From positions 1 to 15,848 of the forward strand of contig SSGY01000050.1 of the NCBI GenBank assembly GCA_008017145.1: DNA of 15,848 bases. Direction: 5' to 3'. The notes under the pieces were generated by a model. That model made no database searches, was not told the DNA's origin, and saw only the letters and a program-made list of their open reading frames with translations. The translations under genes and the position numbers were made by a program. Below are positions 1 to 10,572 of the stretch, one piece after another (positions within the stretch are counted from its first letter, which is position 1; the number at the start of each line of letters is the position of its first letter). Source of the DNA: Neisseriales bacterium. Its GTDB lineage: Bacteria > Pseudomonadota > Gammaproteobacteria > Burkholderiales > UBA11063.

Positions 1-173
1 CCATGATCAACATATTTCTGTAACACAAAACAACCAACAAGTGTAACCATCGTCAATACAAGATTAATACCTTTTTGCGACTCGGAAGTAAAAGCATCAG
101 CCAAGAGCAAAACAATAATCATAAACGCCATGAATAATTCTGGTAATACCGGAATCAAATTTGGATAAGTCAT
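1..173 (-). CDS. nuoN: NADH-quinone oxidoreductase subunit N, N-terminal part (cut by window edge)
   Basis: This is the first 57 codons of the last gene of the complex I cluster. The protein begins MTYPNLIPVLPELFMAF and continues with hydrophobic residues forming one membrane helix and the start of a second, which is how NuoN normally begins. NuoN is one of three antiporter-like membrane-arm subunits (with NuoL and NuoM) that carry proton channels. The ATG lies 18 bases after the nuoM stop, behind a G-rich stretch (GGGGCG), so it is co-transcribed with nuoM. The identification rests on the N-terminus plus position; the catalytic lysines and glutamate lie outside the window. Confidence 0.9.
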   Translation of the reverse strand, partial: MTYPNLIPVLPELFMAFMIIVLLLADAFTSESQKGINLVLTMVTLVGCFVLQKYVDH

Positions 174-191
174 CTTTTTTCGCCCCTATGC

Positions 192-1679
192 TTAAATTTT
201 GCTCTGCGCAACTTGGTTAATTAAATGACCCACGCTGGCATGCATTTTTGCTACAAATAGATCTGGATAAATACCCATTACTAATACCGCGACTGCTAAT
301 AGCGCTAAAATCAAAAACTCACGTTTACTAACGTCGTTCATTTCAGCTACATGCGAATTTGCAACAGAGCCAAAAACTACTCGTTTGTACATCCACAAAG
401 TATAGCCTGCACCTAAGATTAAGGTTACACCAGCTAAGATAGCCGCAATGAAATTAGTCTGAACTGCACCCATAATTACCATAAATTCACCGACAAATCC
501 AGAGGTACCAGGTAAACCAGAGTTAGCCATTGAAAATAACATGAAGAAGGCAGCAAATACTGGCATTTTATTTACCACACCACCATAATCTGCAATATTC
601 CGTGAGTGAACACGATCATACATTACACCAATACAGAAGAACATTGCCGCAGACACAAAACCATGCGAAATCATTTGCGTAATTGCGCCTTCCAATGCCC
701 AAGTATTTAAGTTAGCCCCAACAAATAGGAAACAACCTAACGTTACAAAACCCATGTGAGAAATCGAAGAATATGCTACTAGTTTCTTCATATCTTTTTG
801 GACTAACGCAACCAAACCAATGTACACAATTGCAATCAACGATAACACTACCATAACACCAGCTAATTCACGCGATGCATCTGGCACAATTGGTAAAATA
901 AAACGTAGGAAGCCATAGCCACCAATTTTCAGTGTAATCGCTGCCAGTACCATTGAACCACCAGTTGGAGCTTCCGGATGGGCATCAGGCAACCAAGTAT
1001 GTAACGGCCACATCGGAACTTTTACCGCAAACGATAAAAAGAACGCAATAAAAATTAGAATTTGCACACCCATCGTTAATGGCAAATTATAGTAATCAAA
1101 AATTTCAAAACTACCTTTAGCTTGGTTATATAAATAAATCAATGCAACCAACATTAATAGCGAACCAATCAAAGTATATAAGAAAAACTTAATCGCTGCG
1201 TAAACCCGATTAGTACTACCCCATACTCCAATAATTAAATACATCGGAATCAGCATAGCTTCAAAAAACACATAGAATAAAACTGCATCTAGTGCACAGA
1301 AAGAACCGCTAATAAAACCAGTCATCATTAAAAACATTGCATTATATAGCGCAACTTTTTGCTTGATAACTTTAAAACCAGCCAATACTACTAATACAGT
1401 AATGAAATTATTTAGCATTACAAACGGCATTGAAATACCATCAACCGCTAAATGATAATTAATATTCAGACTTGGCACCCAAGCATAATTTTCACTGAAC
1501 TGCATCGCAGTTTGCTGTGGATCAAAGGTTTGGAAAACTATTAGTGAAAACACTAATGCAATTACGGAACCCAACAACGCCACATAGCGCGCCATACAAT
1601 CATTTTTATTAAACGCTAAGGTAATGAAACCAAAAACTATTGGCGTCCATATTGTTAAACTTAATAAATAGCTCATCAT
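192..1679 (-). CDS. nuoM: NADH-quinone oxidoreductase subunit M (antiporter-like proton channel)
   Basis: A 495-residue polytopic inner-membrane protein, the usual NuoM length. It is one of the antiporter-like subunits of the complex I membrane arm. Key residues are visible: the helix-5 glutamate at about E140 (FYVFFEAMLIPMY), the channel lysine at about K220 (AVKVPMWPLHTWLPDAHPEA), and the conserved KKLVAYSSISHMG segment near residue 300. The start is a tandem ATG-ATG (MMSYLL), 13 bases after the nuoL stop; which of the two is used cannot be decided. It is followed by nuoN after 18 bases. Nothing in the sequence looks degraded. Identification is secure from family motifs and from its place between nuoL and nuoN. 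Confidence 0.97.
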   Translation of the reverse strand: MMSYLLSLTIWTPIVFGFITLAFNKNDCMARYVALLGSVIALVFSLIVFQTFDPQQTAMQFSENYAWVPSLNINYHLAVDGISMPFVMLNNFITVLVVLAGFKVIKQKVALYNAMFLMMTGFISGSFCALDAVLFYVFFEAMLIPMYLIIGVWGSTNRVYAAIKFFLYTLIGSLLMLVALIYLYNQAKGSFEIFDYYNLPLTMGVQILIFIAFFLSFAVKVPMWPLHTWLPDAHPEAPTGGSMVLAAITLKIGGYGFLRFILPIVPDASRELAGVMVVLSLIAIVYIGLVALVQKDMKKLVAYSSISHMGFVTLGCFLFVGANLNTWALEGAITQMISHGFVSAAMFFCIGVMYDRVHSRNIADYGGVVNKMPVFAAFFMLFSMANSGLPGTSGFVGEFMVIMGAVQTNFIAAILAGVTLILGAGYTLWMYKRVVFGSVANSHVAEMNDVSKREFLILALLAVAVLVMGIYPDLFVAKMHASVGHLINQVAQSKI

Positions 1680-1692
1680 TCTCTTTTCACCC

Positions 1693-3696
1693 TTAGTGTA
1701 GAATTAAACCGGTACAGAACGTTAATAAAATCAGCACACCTAAAACCATATAGGTAGCAGCGCTATTAACATATCCAGTTTGTGCCCGACGGAAAATCTT
1801 GGCAAATACAGCGATAACTCTTGCCGAACCATTAACAATCAAACCATCAATTAACAATATATCACCGATAGACCACAATATCTTACCCAGACCACGACCA
1901 ATTGGAGCTAAGATATTGATAAATAAATCATCCATGAAATATTTGCGTTCCATTACAAAAATCACAGGCTTAAAGATAGTCTTGATTACGGCAACAAAAG
2001 CTGGAGATTTATGCGCAATAAACGCTGCAATAATTCCTGCCAATGCTAAGTATACCGGTGGTTGATGCAAACTATGTACCATCATCGCAATCGGAGTAGT
2101 CGGATCTTTAACAATTTCTTCAGCAAAGAATTGCGCGTTGTAAATTGCACCACTAAAAAACTCACCCGGAACAAATTTATCAAATGCTAACCAGCCGATA
2201 ATCACCGATGGAATTGCTAATAGCACCAATGGTAACGTAATCACCCATGGTGACTCTTTAGGCTCACTATGCCCATGACCACCGTGATCGTCATGGTTAT
2301 CGTGTCCATGATCATCATGATGAACCTCACGGAAACGCTCTTTACCGTGGAAAGTCATAAATAACTGACGGAAGCTATAGCATGCAGTTACAAATACTGC
2401 CGCATAGACACAGAATACTACAAACGAGCTACCAAACATATGATGTTCATGCGCATTTGATGCAGCATCCAAAATCATATCTTTAGAGAAGAATCCAGCG
2501 AAAGGAGGAATACCTGACAATGCCAGATTACCAATAATAGTTACTACGTATGTAATTGGCATATATTTCCATAAACCACCCATTTTGCGCATATCTTGTT
2601 CGTGATGCATTGCCACAATCACTGAACCAGCAGCCAAGAATAATAGTGCTTTAAAGAAAGCATGTGTCATCAGATGGAAGATACCAACTGAATAAGCACC
2701 GCATCCTAGCGCAACCGCCATATAACCAAGTTGAGATAGTGTTGAATACGCCACAACCCGTTTAATATCATTTTGAATTAAGCCAAGAAGTCCAAGGAAT
2801 AAGGCATTAATTGCACCAATGATTGCAATAAATGACAATGCTGTTTCTGACATATTATACATTGGTGATAAACGTGCCACCATAAAGATACCAGCGGTCA
2901 CCATTGTTGCCGCATGAATCAATGCTGAAATCGGTGTAGGACCTTCCATTGAATCAGGTAGCCAAACGTGTAACGGAAACTGTGCCGATTTACCCATTGC
3001 ACCAACAAAGAGCAATAAGCAAATAACGGTAATCGCGTTCCAACCAGTATTTAAGAATGTAACACCAGAAATCTCGTGTAATTTAGCAAATACTTCAGCA
3101 TAATTTAACGTACCGAAATAGGCTAAAACTAAACCGATCCCCAATAAGAAACCTAAGTCACCAATCCGATTAATTAAGAATGCTTTCAAGTTGGCAAAAG
3201 TTGCTGACTCACGTTGAAAATAAAAACCAATCAACAAGTAAGAAACCAGACCAACACCTTCCCAGCCAAAGAATAACTGGATGAAGTTATTTGCCATTAC
3301 CAGCATAATCATCATAAAGGTAAATAATGAGATGTAACTGAAGAAGCGCTCATAGCCTTCTTCATGTTCCATATAGCCAATGGTATAAATATGCACCATC
3401 AGTGATACTGAAGTTACAATAGTCAACATTGTCGCAGTTAAGCTATCAACCAAAATTCCTACTGAGTACGATTGACTACCAACAGTCAACCAAGTATATA
3501 ATGGACCATCATAAGTTAATCCACCATTAAGAACTTTGTTTAATAAACAATAAGAACCAATAGTTGAAATTAACACCCCTAAAATAGTCAATGAGTGACT
3601 AATCTTTTTCCCTAGTGCAAAACCAAATAAACCAACTATTGTTGAAGCAACTAAGGGCGATAAAATAATCGTTAAATATAAATTCATTTCAGTCAT
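1693..3696 (-). CDS. nuoL: NADH-quinone oxidoreductase subunit L (antiporter-like, with lateral helix)
   Basis: A 667-residue membrane protein at the distal end of the complex I arm; the family carries a long C-terminal lateral helix lying along the membrane domain. Visible features are the helix-5 glutamate at E146 (FFGWEGVGLVSYLL), the channel lysine K235 (GAMGKSAQFPLHVWLPDSME), the HAATMV and KRVVAYSTLSQLGY motifs, and a C-terminal hydrophobic helix. A His/Asp-rich tract occupies residues 459-476. The first ATG sits 4 bases behind a GGGGAG ribosome-binding site. A second ATG three codons on is possible but would be 13 bases away, so the first was kept. It follows nuoK by 12 bases and precedes nuoM by 13. 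Confidence 0.97.
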   Translation of the reverse strand: MTEMNLYLTIILSPLVASTIVGLFGFALGKKISHSLTILGVLISTIGSYCLLNKVLNGGLTYDGPLYTWLTVGSQSYSVGILVDSLTATMLTIVTSVSLMVHIYTIGYMEHEEGYERFFSYISLFTFMMIMLVMANNFIQLFFGWEGVGLVSYLLIGFYFQRESATFANLKAFLINRIGDLGFLLGIGLVLAYFGTLNYAEVFAKLHEISGVTFLNTGWNAITVICLLLFVGAMGKSAQFPLHVWLPDSMEGPTPISALIHAATMVTAGIFMVARLSPMYNMSETALSFIAIIGAINALFLGLLGLIQNDIKRVVAYSTLSQLGYMAVALGCGAYSVGIFHLMTHAFFKALLFLAAGSVIVAMHHEQDMRKMGGLWKYMPITYVVTIIGNLALSGIPPFAGFFSKDMILDAASNAHEHHMFGSSFVVFCVYAAVFVTACYSFRQLFMTFHGKERFREVHHDDHGHDNHDDHGGHGHSEPKESPWVITLPLVLLAIPSVIIGWLAFDKFVPGEFFSGAIYNAQFFAEEIVKDPTTPIAMMVHSLHQPPVYLALAGIIAAFIAHKSPAFVAVIKTIFKPVIFVMERKYFMDDLFINILAPIGRGLGKILWSIGDILLIDGLIVNGSARVIAVFAKIFRRAQTGYVNSAATYMVLGVLILLTFCTGLILH

Positions 3697-3708
3697 AACG
3701 CTCCCCTG

Positions 3709-4014
3709 TTAGCCTTTAAGTTGATCCATGTCTTGTACATTGATAGATCTCAGATTACGGAATAAAATAATCAAAATTGCTAAACCAATCGCCGCTTCTG
3801 CCGCTGCTACCGTTAAGGTAAAAAAGACAAAAATTTGCCCAGCCACATTATGTAAAAACGTCGAAAAAGTTATAAAATTAAAATTAACCGCTAAGAGCAT
3901 CAACTCAATTGACATCAAGACTACAATGATATTTTTACGGTTAAGGAAAATACCCATCACCGACAAAGCAAACAATACTGCCGATAAAACCAAATAATGA
4001 GTCATTCCAATCAT
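3709..4014 (-). CDS. nuoK: NADH-quinone oxidoreductase subunit K
   Basis: A 101-residue protein with three membrane helices, the standard NuoK size. The two buried glutamates important for proton transfer are present: E37 ([11 protein letters not shown]) and E73 ([11 protein letters not shown]), equivalent to E36 and E72 of Escherichia coli. Family knowledge places it beside NuoA, NuoJ and NuoN in the E-channel region. The first ATG ([10 protein letters not shown]) has AGGAG seven bases upstream and overlaps the nuoJ stop as ATGA, a classic sign of translational coupling. The alternative ATG three codons in is 16 bases from the ribosome-binding site and therefore less likely. Confidence 0.97.
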   Translation of the reverse strand: MIGMTHYLVLSAVLFALSVMGIFLNRKNIIVVLMSIELMLLAVNFNFITFSTFLHNVAGQIFVFFTLTVAAAEAAIGLAILIILFRNLRSINVQDMDQLKG

Positions 4015-4628
4015 TGTGCATCTCCTTTATCTTCCACTTCAGCATCCATTTTAACCATGGTGAAGCGAGTTTTGCTATCAGTTGCCACCTGTTTATTAAT
4101 ATTTTGGTATTTTGCAGCTTTTTCTGATTTGCGTAAAGTTAAAGCAACAGCTACGACTAAGCCCAATAATAACACCATCGAAGCCAACTCAACTGGATAA
4201 GAGTATTGAGTATACAAAAACCATCCCAACTTATTAGAGTTGCTAATATTAGTTGCTGGATCACTATTTGCAGCCATTGTCACGAGTGGATTTTTTAATA
4301 CTACAAGTAACATTTCAATTAAAACGACCACACCAAGAACTAAAGCCAGAGGAAAATTTTTCCAAAAGCCTTTGCGAATGGCTTCAAGATCGACATCGAG
4401 CATCATTACCACAAAGAGAAACAATACCATTACTGCACCGACATAAACCAAGATCAAGGTCAATGCTAAAAACTCAGCACCCAGCATCATCCATAGACAG
4501 CTGGCATTAATAAAAGCTAATACCAAAAATAGTGCTGCATGCACAGGATTTTTGGCTGTGATTACTCGCAAACCACTTATTAGCAGTATTGCGGAAAACA
4601 CATAAAATAAAACGCTAGTTACATCCAT
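4011..4628 (-). CDS. nuoJ: NADH-quinone oxidoreductase subunit J
   Basis: A 205-residue protein with five predicted membrane helices and a polar C-terminal tail of roughly 35 residues rich in Lys and Asp. The segment [20 protein letters not shown] matches the NuoJ/ND6 family helix 3, which carries the pi-bulge that rearranges during the catalytic cycle. The ATG has an AGAGG ribosome-binding site eight bases upstream and lies 14 bases after the nuoI stop. The last four bases overlap nuoK (ATGA), so the two membrane subunits are likely translated together. Length and position are those expected for a betaproteobacterial NuoJ. Confidence 0.96.
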   Translation of the reverse strand: MDVTSVLFYVFSAILLISGLRVITAKNPVHAALFLVLAFINASCLWMMLGAEFLALTLILVYVGAVMVLFLFVVMMLDVDLEAIRKGFWKNFPLALVLGVVVLIEMLLVVLKNPLVTMAANSDPATNISNSNKLGWFLYTQYSYPVELASMVLLLGLVVAVALTLRKSEKAAKYQNINKQVATDSKTRFTMVKMDAEVEDKGDAQ

Positions 4629-4642
4629 TGTACAACCTCTTA

Positions 4643-5122
4643 TCAGCGATATTTATGATCTGCAGTTTTGGCATTCGCGATAATACTTTCGTATTGATCT
4701 CCAATGGCTAACAGCATTTCTTTAGTGTAAAATAAATCTCCGCGTTTTTCGCCATGATATTCATGGATCGGAGTTTCAACAATTGCATCTACTGGACAAG
4801 CTTCTTCACAAAAGCCGCAGAAAATACATTTGGTCAAATCAATATCATAACGGGTAGTACGGCGTGTACCATCATCGCGTTCGTGAATATCAATAGTAAT
4901 TGCCAATGCAGGGCATACTGCCTCGCACAATTTACAACCAATACAACGCTCTTCTCCATTTGGATAACGGCGCAACGCGTGTAACGCACGAAAACGTGGT
5001 GATAACGGAGTTTTTTCTTCTGGGTAAAAAATGGTTGGCTTTGGTCGCAACATTACGCGCCAAGTAACCGCCATTCCTTTGAATAACTCAGTTAAAAAGA
5101 AGGTCTTAAAAAATCTTTTCAT
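4643..5122 (-). CDS. nuoI: NADH-quinone oxidoreductase subunit I (two 4Fe-4S ferredoxin subunit)
   Basis: A 159-residue peripheral subunit that passes electrons through clusters N6a and N6b towards N2. Two CxxCxxCxxxCP motifs are visible: C60, C63, C66, C70 ([14 protein letters not shown]) and C99, C102, C105, C109 ([14 protein letters not shown]). The amphipathic N-terminus [17 protein letters not shown] is typical. The open frame extends to a TTG at 5143 that overlaps nuoH, but the ATG at 5122 was chosen. It has AAGGA eight bases upstream, starts where family members start, and leaves an 11-base gap after nuoH. NuoJ follows after 14 bases. Confidence 0.96.
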   Translation of the reverse strand: MKRFFKTFFLTELFKGMAVTWRVMLRPKPTIFYPEEKTPLSPRFRALHALRRYPNGEERCIGCKLCEAVCPALAITIDIHERDDGTRRTTRYDIDLTKCIFCGFCEEACPVDAIVETPIHEYHGEKRGDLFYTKEMLLAIGDQYESIIANAKTADHKYR

Positions 5123-5133
5123 TGCATGTATCC

Positions 5134-6183
5134 TTATTGCCAAATACTAAGCGGGGAAACCATCCACGCGCCAAGCACAAAAATCCACACCAAAGTAATC
5201 GGTAAGAATACTTTCCAGCCTAAACGCATAATTTGGTCATAACGATAGCGTGGAAATGTTGCACGATACCAAATAAAACCAAATAACAGGATCAAAACTT
5301 TAACCACAAGCCATGCCATAGAATGTTGCCCCAAGATACCCCAACTTTGTGGGAATGGAGATAGCCAACCACCTAAGAACATAATCACGGTTAAAGCAGA
5401 TACCAAAATCATACTTGCATACTCAGCTAGCATAAATAATGCAAACGGTGTACCTGAATACTCAACATGGAAACCAGCAACAATTTCAGATTCACCCTCA
5501 CAAACATCAAATGGAGCACGATTAGTTTCGGCAACACCTGAAATCAAGTAAATCAAAAACATCGGAAATAAAGGAATCCAATTCCATGATAAAATTGAAC
5601 CAGCTAAACGCCCACCAGCTTGACTATTCACAATATCAATGAAATTTAAGCTGCCTGAAATCATGATTACACCAAGTAGTGCAAAGCCCATAGCTAATTC
5701 ATAAGAAATCATTTGTGCCGTTGCACGAATACCACCTAAGAACGAGTATTTAGAGTTTCCAGCCCAACCAGCTAGGATAATTCCATAGATTCCTAATGAA
5801 CCAATTGCAGTAACATAGAGTACACCAGCATTAACATTGGTAAAATAAAGCTCAGGGCTAAATGGTACTACTGCCCAAGTCGCCAATGCACAAATTAAAA
5901 TTACCGCAGGAGCTAAGAAAAACACTGCTTTCGAAGCTTTAGCTGGAATAATAATCTCTTTAAAGACAAACTTCAACAAATCAGCAAAAGGTTGTAATAC
6001 CCCTTGTGGACCAACCCGGTTGGCACCAATCCGCGCATGCATGAAACCCAAAATCCGACGTTCAGCCAGAGTAACATACGCCACAACCAATGTTAGTGGC
6101 ACAATAACAATAACTGCTTTAATCAGGTACCATACAGCGTAGCCTAAATTCTGACCTAAATAATGTTGTAATAAATCCATCAT
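5134..6183 (-). CDS. nuoH: NADH-quinone oxidoreductase subunit H
   Basis: A 349-residue membrane protein that docks the hydrophilic arm and lines the quinone chamber. Conserved signatures are [20 protein letters not shown] (residues 40-59) and [20 protein letters not shown] (residues 218-237), the latter carrying the glutamate-rich loop of the E-channel. The start is a tandem ATG-ATG; the first has AAGGA eight bases upstream and is preferred. It lies 14 bases after nuoG and is followed by nuoI after 11 bases. Length and helix pattern (about eight to nine helices) match the NuoH/ND1 family. Confidence 0.97.
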   Translation of the reverse strand: MMDLLQHYLGQNLGYAVWYLIKAVIVIVPLTLVVAYVTLAERRILGFMHARIGANRVGPQGVLQPFADLLKFVFKEIIIPAKASKAVFFLAPAVILICALATWAVVPFSPELYFTNVNAGVLYVTAIGSLGIYGIILAGWAGNSKYSFLGGIRATAQMISYELAMGFALLGVIMISGSLNFIDIVNSQAGGRLAGSILSWNWIPLFPMFLIYLISGVAETNRAPFDVCEGESEIVAGFHVEYSGTPFALFMLAEYASMILVSALTVIMFLGGWLSPFPQSWGILGQHSMAWLVVKVLILLFGFIWYRATFPRYRYDQIMRLGWKVFLPITLVWIFVLGAWMVSPLSIWQ

Positions 6184-6197
6184 TTTGACTATCCTTA

Positions 6198-8549
6198 CTA
6201 CGCGTTAAGTTCAATAGCATCATAGCTACCGGCAAAATTAATGCTACTATGATCTTTTGCTAGTAATACAACATCACTGGCGACCGTCTCAGACACTGCA
6301 ACATTATATTTGTTCTGCGCATGTGACTGTTTAACTACGACTTCATTACCATCAATCAGATTCAGCTTACTTGCTAACTGATTGCTTATAGCTAACATAG
6401 GCAATTTTGCCCATGCCGTTTGCTGCAACGAAGTAGCACGACGAACAATGCTATCACCAGAATAAATACCCGTAATTCCAAAACGAACTAAACCAGTAAT
6501 AGTTGGTAAACTAACTGCAAATGAGTCAAATTTGGCATTGTTATTTAAGTAGCTACTAGTATCTTTTAACCCATTCAGCTCTGAACGAACATCTTCAATA
6601 CTATCTTGCTCAAAACCATCTAAGTTAAATTTATTTCCCAAAACCCTAATAACTTTCCAAGCAGGTTTAGAATCGCCAAGTGGACGAGTTACACCATTAA
6701 ACATTTGCCAAGTTCCTTGCATATTAACATATGAACCTGCTGTTTCAGTAAATGGCGTAATTGGTAAAATCACATCGGCATATTGCAACATGTCTTCATT
6801 AATGTAAGCTGACATGACAACCACTGTATCAGCCTTATTAAGTGCAGCCAATGCCAATTGAGTATTATACGCATCACGTTCAAGCTCAGTATTTAATAAC
6901 ACATATGCTTTACGTTGATTTTCAAGCATTTGACGAGCATTAAGACCTTTAGTGAAATAACCATTAAATGCTGCACGGTACGGCGTAAAGCCCACTAATT
7001 GAGCGCCTAATTCATTTGCCAAGTCAGGCAAAATACCACTCTTACCACCGACTACAGCAGCGATCTCATTACTCAAAATCAATAACTGCCCATAATCAGC
7101 CAAAGAACGAGCAATCCTTCCCAGTACAATATGACCATTATTTTTTAACAAGCTCTCAGCAATAGCTTGAGTTTGTTCACAAGGCTCTATTTGACTTAGA
7201 TCAATTGAACTAGTCTTACCACTTAGTTTACACGCTGCTTTTAAAATTTTACCTAAAACCAAGGCAAACTTACGAGGGTCAACGGTTATTTGTGAGCTTA
7301 ATTTGATTTTAACATCTTCTTGTTTCAGACTTACAAGATGTATTTCACGATCATGTTTTGCAGCTTGACGTAAACGCTGAGCCAACAAAGGTTGCTCTTC
7401 ACGCAACATACTACCAATAACTAAAATTGATTTATTCGCTGCGAAATCAGCAATACTACTACCAAGGTAATTAACACCCTCTTGCTTACCATCTAAGCTA
7501 AAATCTTGTTGCCCTAGACGATAATCAAGGTTATTTACACCAATACCACGCATCATTTTTTGTAATAGGTGTAATTCTTCGGTAGTTGAAATAGCAGAAG
7601 CTAACACACCTATGGCATCACTTCCATGATCCATTTTCACACCATTGATACTTTTCGCCGCGTAATTAAGAGCGGTTTCCCAATCAACTTTAATCCACTT
7701 ACCATCTTGTTTAATCATTGGTTCTGTAACCCGTTCTTCGTGATACAAGCCTTCATAACTAAAACGATCGCGATCTGATAACCAGCACTCATTTATGGCA
7801 TCGTTTTCCAATGGTAATACGCGAACTACTTTATGGTATTTATCCACGTGTACTTGAATATTGCTGCCCAATGCATCATGTGGCGATATTGACTTACGAC
7901 GCGACAATTCCCATGAACGAGCTGTATCTCTAAATGGTTTAGAAGTTAAAGCACCAACAGGACAAATATCAATAATATTACCTGATAGTTCGCTATCAAC
8001 CGTTTTACCAATAAACGGCATTACTTCCACGTGATTATTGCGATAACTCATACCTAATTCTTGGAACCCTGCAATTTCATCCGTAAAGCGCACGCACCGC
8101 GAACAGTGGATACAGCGGGTCATAGTCGTTTTTACTAATGGACCAAGGTCTTTATCTACCACAGCGCGTTTATCTTCTTCAAAACGACTCGTGCTACGAC
8201 CATAACCAACAGCCAAATCTTGTAACTGGCACTCGCCACCCTGATCACAAATTGGACAATCTAGAGGATGGTTAATTAATAAAAATTCCATCACACCTTG
8301 CTGTGCTTCAACTGCCATTTTAGAACAAGTATGCACTTTCATACCTTCTGTAATTGGCGTTGCACAGGCTGGTGCTGGACCACGTGCTTTTTCAACTTCT
8401 ACCAAACACATCCGACAATTTGCGGCAATCGATAATTTTTTATGGTAGCAAAAATGCGGAATATATTTTCCTTCTTGCAACGCCACCTCAAGTATCGTTG
8501 AACCTGGCTTGGCACTGACGGTCTTACCGTCTAATTCAAATTCAATCAT
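6198..8549 (-). CDS. nuoG: NADH-quinone oxidoreductase subunit G (multi Fe-S subunit)
   Basis: A 783-residue peripheral subunit that relays electrons from the NADH module. Cluster ligands read from the sequence are: 2Fe-2S N1b at C34, C45, C48, C62; N5 at H94, C98, C101, C107 ([14 protein letters not shown]); N4 at C146, C149, C152, C196 (CIHCSRC and DICPVGA). After about residue 205 comes a molybdopterin-oxidoreductase-like domain, which in this family binds no molybdenum. The extra N7 motif of E. coli and Thermus is absent. The C-terminal third is diverged, as is common for NuoG. The ATG has AGGA ten bases upstream and lies 24 bases after nuoF; nuoH follows after 14. Confidence 0.97.
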   Translation of the reverse strand: MIEFELDGKTVSAKPGSTILEVALQEGKYIPHFCYHKKLSIAANCRMCLVEVEKARGPAPACATPITEGMKVHTCSKMAVEAQQGVMEFLLINHPLDCPICDQGGECQLQDLAVGYGRSTSRFEEDKRAVVDKDLGPLVKTTMTRCIHCSRCVRFTDEIAGFQELGMSYRNNHVEVMPFIGKTVDSELSGNIIDICPVGALTSKPFRDTARSWELSRRKSISPHDALGSNIQVHVDKYHKVVRVLPLENDAINECWLSDRDRFSYEGLYHEERVTEPMIKQDGKWIKVDWETALNYAAKSINGVKMDHGSDAIGVLASAISTTEELHLLQKMMRGIGVNNLDYRLGQQDFSLDGKQEGVNYLGSSIADFAANKSILVIGSMLREEQPLLAQRLRQAAKHDREIHLVSLKQEDVKIKLSSQITVDPRKFALVLGKILKAACKLSGKTSSIDLSQIEPCEQTQAIAESLLKNNGHIVLGRIARSLADYGQLLILSNEIAAVVGGKSGILPDLANELGAQLVGFTPYRAAFNGYFTKGLNARQMLENQRKAYVLLNTELERDAYNTQLALAALNKADTVVVMSAYINEDMLQYADVILPITPFTETAGSYVNMQGTWQMFNGVTRPLGDSKPAWKVIRVLGNKFNLDGFEQDSIEDVRSELNGLKDTSSYLNNNAKFDSFAVSLPTITGLVRFGITGIYSGDSIVRRATSLQQTAWAKLPMLAISNQLASKLNLIDGNEVVVKQSHAQNKYNVAVSETVASDVVLLAKDHSSINFAGSYDAIELNA

Positions 8550-8573
8550 TATTACTTTTTCCTGTTAATATAA

Positions 8574-9869
8574 TTAGCACCAGCGGTGATTTACCAGACA
8601 TTTACCGTGTTCGATATGATACTCAAACTCATGTCTGAAATGTTTGGTAAAGCTTCGTACAGGAAATACCGCGGCATCAGATAAAGCACAAATTGTACGC
8701 CCAGCCATTTGATTACCAATACTGTCTAACAACTCAAGATCTCCAGCACGCCCATGACCAGTTTCAATTCGATGAACAATTTGGTATAACCAGCCAGTAC
8801 CCTCACGACAAGGCGTACATTGTCCACAGCTTTCTTCATGATAGAAGTAAGACAAGCGCTCTAAGGCTTTTACCATACAAATATCTTCATCCATCACTAT
8901 TACTGCGCCTGAACCAAGCATAGAACCAGCTTTAGCTATTGAGTCATAATCCATGGTACATTCCATCATGATGTCCGCGGGTAATACCGGAGCAGATGAA
9001 CCACCAGGAATAACTGCTTTTAGTTTTTTACCGCCACGCATACCTCCAGCCATTTCTAGCAATTTACTAAACGGCGTACCTAGAGGAACTTCAAAATTTC
9101 CTGGACGCTCAACATGACCAGATACTGAGAAAAGCTTAGTACCACCATTGTTTGGGATACCTTGCTCCATGAAGGTTTGACCACCATCACGTAAAATAAA
9201 AGGTACTGAGGCTAATGATTCGGTATTATTAATTGTCGTTGGCTTACCATACAGACCGTGCCCAGCAGGAAATGGTGGTTTAAACCGTGGTTGACCCTTA
9301 CGGCCTTCAACTGAATTTAATAAAGCTGTCTCATCACCACAAATATACGCACCATAACCGTGATGTGCATGCAATTCAAAGTCAAAACCTGAGCCAAGAA
9401 TATTATTCCCGAGCAAATTTGCAGCGCGAGCTTCTGCTAATGCTGCTTCAAATTTTTGGTAAATTTCAAAAATTTCACCGTGTATGTAATTGTATCCAGC
9501 AGATGCACCAATTGAGTAACCCGCAATAATCATGCCTTCAATAACTGCATGAGGATTAAAGTCCAAGATATCACGATCTTTAAACGTACCGGGTTCACCT
9601 TCATCACTATTACACATGATATACTTTTGACCTGGCATAGTTCGTGGCATAAAGCTCCATTTTAAACCAGTAGGAAATCCTGCTCCACCACGCCCACGCA
9701 ATCCAGAAGTTTTCATCTCATTAATTACATCTTCGGGTGTGATTTTTTCCGCCAAAATTCTTTTTAATGCCTGATATCCGCCTCGTTTGAGATATTCATC
9801 TAAGCGCCAACAAGCAGAATCACTAGTGTCAACACCGGCGAAAATTACGCCTTTTTCAAAAATTGCCAT
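8574..9869 (-). CDS. nuoF: NADH-quinone oxidoreductase subunit F (NADH- and FMN-binding)
   Basis: A 431-residue protein that binds NADH and FMN and is the entry point for electrons. The glycine-rich nucleotide-binding loop [13 protein letters not shown] is at residues 59-71 and a second conserved segment [14 protein letters not shown] at 173-186. The N3 4Fe-4S ligands are C348, C351, C354 ([11 protein letters not shown]) and C394 (TICALSD). The ATG has GGAG six bases upstream. Unlike the other joints in the operon it is separated from the preceding gene by 40 bases, and that preceding gene is an outer-membrane protein, not nuoE. No terminator or clear promoter is visible in that gap. Confidence 0.98.
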   Translation of the reverse strand: MAIFEKGVIFAGVDTSDSACWRLDEYLKRGGYQALKRILAEKITPEDVINEMKTSGLRGRGGAGFPTGLKWSFMPRTMPGQKYIMCNSDEGEPGTFKDRDILDFNPHAVIEGMIIAGYSIGASAGYNYIHGEIFEIYQKFEAALAEARAANLLGNNILGSGFDFELHAHHGYGAYICGDETALLNSVEGRKGQPRFKPPFPAGHGLYGKPTTINNTESLASVPFILRDGGQTFMEQGIPNNGGTKLFSVSGHVERPGNFEVPLGTPFSKLLEMAGGMRGGKKLKAVIPGGSSAPVLPADIMMECTMDYDSIAKAGSMLGSGAVIVMDEDICMVKALERLSYFYHEESCGQCTPCREGTGWLYQIVHRIETGHGRAGDLELLDSIGNQMAGRTICALSDAAVFPVRSFTKHFRHEFEYHIEHGKCLVNHRWC

Positions 9870-9909
9870 AAATGCTCCAAAACTCTAATACTATTACGAT
9901 AAACTTCGA

Positions 9910-10572
9910 TTAAAAATGATAATTAACACTTAATACTAAATCATTATTTTCTACCGTTGCAGCATTAGCCGGCGGATTTCCACCAACAACATTATTACCA
10001 TTTTCATTATAATGTAAATTTAGCGGTAATAATAAGCCATAGTTAATATAATCTAAATCTAAAGAAATATGTTTAAAAATATAAAAAGCTCCACCAATGC
10101 CTAACACAGAAGTAAAACCATCTGTCATAGGGCTACCTACATAATCGGTCATAGTGGCGCGCTCGAAAGCTATACCACCCCGTACCTTTAAATCAAACCA
10201 ATCAGTAAAAGGATACAGAAATAACGCATTCGCTGCTAGCAAATTCTGTGAACCCAAAAAAGTCTTATTTCCGGTGTTCTGAGGCGATGGTTGATATACC
10301 TGATTATTCGACCACAAAAAACTGACCTCAGTTGCAAAATAATCATTAAACTGGTAGCCCCCACTGAAATAGGTACCAACTGAATTTTTACTCTGATTAC
10401 CCAAATACGAACCAACTGCATCACCAGAACCATCTGGTGCGTAATATGTTTTATAAATATTATCTGAGGAAGTCTGATTTAATGCAACTCCTCCTCCAAG
10501 ATAAAACCCATCCAACGCATAACACAGCACGCTCACACTAGATAGAGCAAGAGCAATAACTAACTTTAGCAC
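9910..10572 (-). CDS. Outer-membrane beta-barrel protein inserted between nuoE and nuoF
   Basis: A 220-residue protein with a signal peptide (hydrophobic VIALALSSVSVL, likely cleavage after CYA near residue 19). The mature part resembles an eight-strand OmpA-like or porin-family barrel: alternating aromatic/hydrophobic strands such as GFYLGGGVAL, TYFSGGYQF, VRGGIAFER, VLGIGGAFYIF and LDLDYINYGL, ending in LVLSVNYHF with the terminal Phe typical of barrels inserted by the Bam machinery. Loops are rich in Asn, Gly and Ser. Its GTG start directly abuts the nuoE TAA with no spacer and no clear ribosome-binding site, so translation probably depends on nuoE. The function is unknown, and no direct role in complex I is evident since it should sit in the outer membrane. 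Confidence 0.82.
   Translation of the reverse strand: MLKLVIALALSSVSVLCYALDGFYLGGGVALNQTSSDNIYKTYYAPDGSGDAVGSYLGNQSKNSVGTYFSGGYQFNDYFATEVSFLWSNNQVYQPSPQNTGNKTFLGSQNLLAANALFLYPFTDWFDLKVRGGIAFERATMTDYVGSPMTDGFTSVLGIGGAFYIFKHISLDLDYINYGLLLPLNLHYNENGNNVVGGNPPANAATVENNDLVLSVNYHF

Noticed and set aside
5123..5143. TTG start at 5143 for nuoI
   Set aside because: It would overlap nuoH and add seven residues not found in the family; the ATG at 5122 has a good ribosome-binding site.
10236..10433. Minus-strand open frame of 65 codons inside the outer-membrane gene
   Set aside because: It is out of frame with a better-supported gene that has a signal peptide and barrel pattern; no independent features.
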